A stretch of DNA of 5,509 nt from an uncultured Collinsella sp. (GTDB lineage: Bacteria > Actinomycetota > Coriobacteriia > Coriobacteriales > Coriobacteriaceae). The translations under genes and the position numbers were made by a program. This document shows positions 4,621 to 5,509 of this stretch, piece by piece. Under the pieces are notes generated by a model that saw only the letters and a list, made by a program, of their open reading frames with translations, did not search any database and was not told the origin of the DNA. The stretch lies in NCBI GenBank assembly GCA_900551555.1, contig URWC01000128.1:1-5509 (forward strand), given 5' to 3'. Each line of letters begins with the position of its first letter. Positions within the stretch are counted from its first letter, which is position 1.

Positions 4621-5448
4621 ATGCAAACTTACGAATCGGACGCCAATATCGGAAACATTAAGATTCTCGCCGTCGACATGGACAAGACGCTGCTGACCGA
4701 CGAGCGCGTGCTGCCCCAGGGTCTTGATGAGCGCCTGGACAAGCTCGCCGAAGCCGACATCGTATTCTGCCCCGCCAGCGGACGTCCCGCCCCCAAGCTC
4801 GAGGAGATGTTCGAGGGCGTCAAGAACCGCCTCGCCTTTTGTCCCGACAACGGAGCGTGCGTGATCTATCGCGGCAGCTATATCTATAAGAGCACTATTG
4901 ACGTGGAGCTGTATCAGCAGGTCTTGAGCCGTGCCTCGGAGGATCCTCGCGCTGTTCCCGTCCTGTGCTGCTTCGACGAGTTCTACGTGCTTGCCCGCGA
5001 CCATCAATACCACGACGAGATCAGCGTCTACTACAACACAATCAACTACGTCGACAGCTTTGAGGGCATTGATTTCGAGTCCAACAAGATTTCGGTCTTC
5101 TTCCCCGGCTACGACGCCGAGCCCGCTTTCCGTGAGACCTATAGCCCCGAGTTCTCGGACAAGCTCTACGTCACCAACGCCGGGCGCGAGTGGATCGACT
5201 TTATGAACCTGGGCGTCGACAAGGGCGCCGGCGTCGCGCACCTGTGCGAGCACCTGGGCATCGATATTGCCGATGCTGCCGCCGTGGGTGATACCTACAA
5301 CGACATCCCCATGCTGGAGCGCGTCGGTCACAGCTTTATCGTGGACAACGCCGAGGAGCATATGAACGCGCATGCCAAGTGGCGCATTCCGAGCAACAAC
5401 GACGGGGGCGTACTGACGCTCATCGACGCCATCTTGGCGGCTCGTTAA
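4621..5448 (+). CDS. HAD-superfamily hydrolase, Cof-type phosphatase
   Basis: The 275-residue product is a haloacid-dehalogenase superfamily phosphatase of the Cof (IIB) type, normally a cytosolic Mg-dependent enzyme acting on small phosphorylated metabolites. All four motifs are present. They are DMDKTLL at 19-25 (nucleophile Asp19, acid/base Asp21), SGR at 53-55, Lys201 in GVDKGAGV, and GDTYNDIPML at 223-232 (Asp224, Asp228). The region between about 80 and 190 is the cap expected for this class and sets a substrate I cannot predict. Motif I has Lys22 where Gly is commonest. ATG at 4621 has GAAAGG (4606-4611) 9 nt upstream; the next Met is inside motif I, so no later start is possible. TATAAC (4580-4585) could be a -10 but has no good -35. 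It is divergent from the argG leader, with no clear functional link. Codon use is typical of the window (13 Arg codons, none CGA). Confidence 0.93.
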   Translation: MQTYESDANIGNIKILAVDMDKTLLTDERVLPQGLDERLDKLAEADIVFCPASGRPAPKLEEMFEGVKNRLAFCPDNGACVIYRGSYIYKSTIDVELYQQVLSRASEDPRAVPVLCCFDEFYVLARDHQYHDEISVYYNTINYVDSFEGIDFESNKISVFFPGYDAEPAFRETYSPEFSDKLYVTNAGREWIDFMNLGVDKGAGVAHLCEHLGIDIADAAAVGDTYNDIPMLERVGHSFIVDNAEEHMNAHAKWRIPSNNDGGVLTLIDAILAAR

Positions 5449-5509
5449 CGTGGCTCGTTGGGCCTGGCCGGGCGGCACGGGTTAACTTTTCGCTCGGTCA
5501 GGTCCTGCG

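Noticed and set aside
4203..4661. Plus-strand 152-codon open frame starting at GTG, with seven Cys residues, running into the HAD gene.
   Set aside because: It has no Shine-Dalgarno at GTG 4203 or ATG 4227, overlaps the HAD start by 41 nt, has mixed third positions unlike the neighbours, and lies opposite the better-supported argG leader. The frame is open from 4128, which is long for chance, so some doubt remains.
4579..5478. Minus-strand 299-codon open frame opposite the HAD gene.
   Set aside because: The plus strand encodes all four HAD motifs with a good Shine-Dalgarno. The reverse frame is a by-product of GC-rich third positions, with repetitive Val/Asp/Ala/Leu composition.
5449..5509. 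GC-rich stretch with a short T run after the HAD gene as a terminator.
   Set aside because: No stem longer than 3-4 bp directly precedes the TTTT, so it cannot be supported.

Overview
The window reads as chromosomal DNA of a GC-rich Gram-positive bacterium, most likely a member of the Coriobacteriia (Collinsella-like). This is inferred from the strongly GC-biased third codon positions, the Shine-Dalgarno form GAAAGG in front of all four longer genes, and the character of the ArgG, ArgH and Ndk proteins. Nothing in the window fixes the genus.

Layout, from right to left along the minus strand: an arginine leader-peptide/attenuator region (about 4413-4208), argG (4066-2840), a hairpin-rich intergenic stretch ending in a terminator-like stem (2817-2644), a small unrecognised 56-codon gene (2606-2436), argH (2317-887), a strong intrinsic terminator (834-799), a 385-bp gap with repeats and a candidate promoter, ndk (501-97) and its terminator (55-22). 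On the plus strand, divergent from argG, lies a HAD-superfamily (Cof-type) phosphatase gene (4621-5448). The last 61 bases hold nothing I can assign.

ArgG and ArgH catalyse the last two steps of arginine synthesis: citrulline plus aspartate gives argininosuccinate, which gives arginine plus fumarate. Ndk balances nucleoside triphosphates. The HAD enzyme is probably a small-metabolite phosphatase with unknown substrate.

The most notable element is upstream of argG and appears in no simple list of long ORFs. It is a 24-residue peptide gene (4346-4272, minus strand) with a near-perfect Shine-Dalgarno and six arginines in its last ten residues, ending Arg-Arg-Arg-stop. It is followed by two mutually exclusive RNA structures: an antiterminator (4264-4231) and a terminator with a U run (4246-4208). 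This is the architecture of classical ribosome-mediated transcription attenuation, here apparently sensing charged tRNA-Arg to control argG. A second item of interest is the unannotated small protein between argG and argH.
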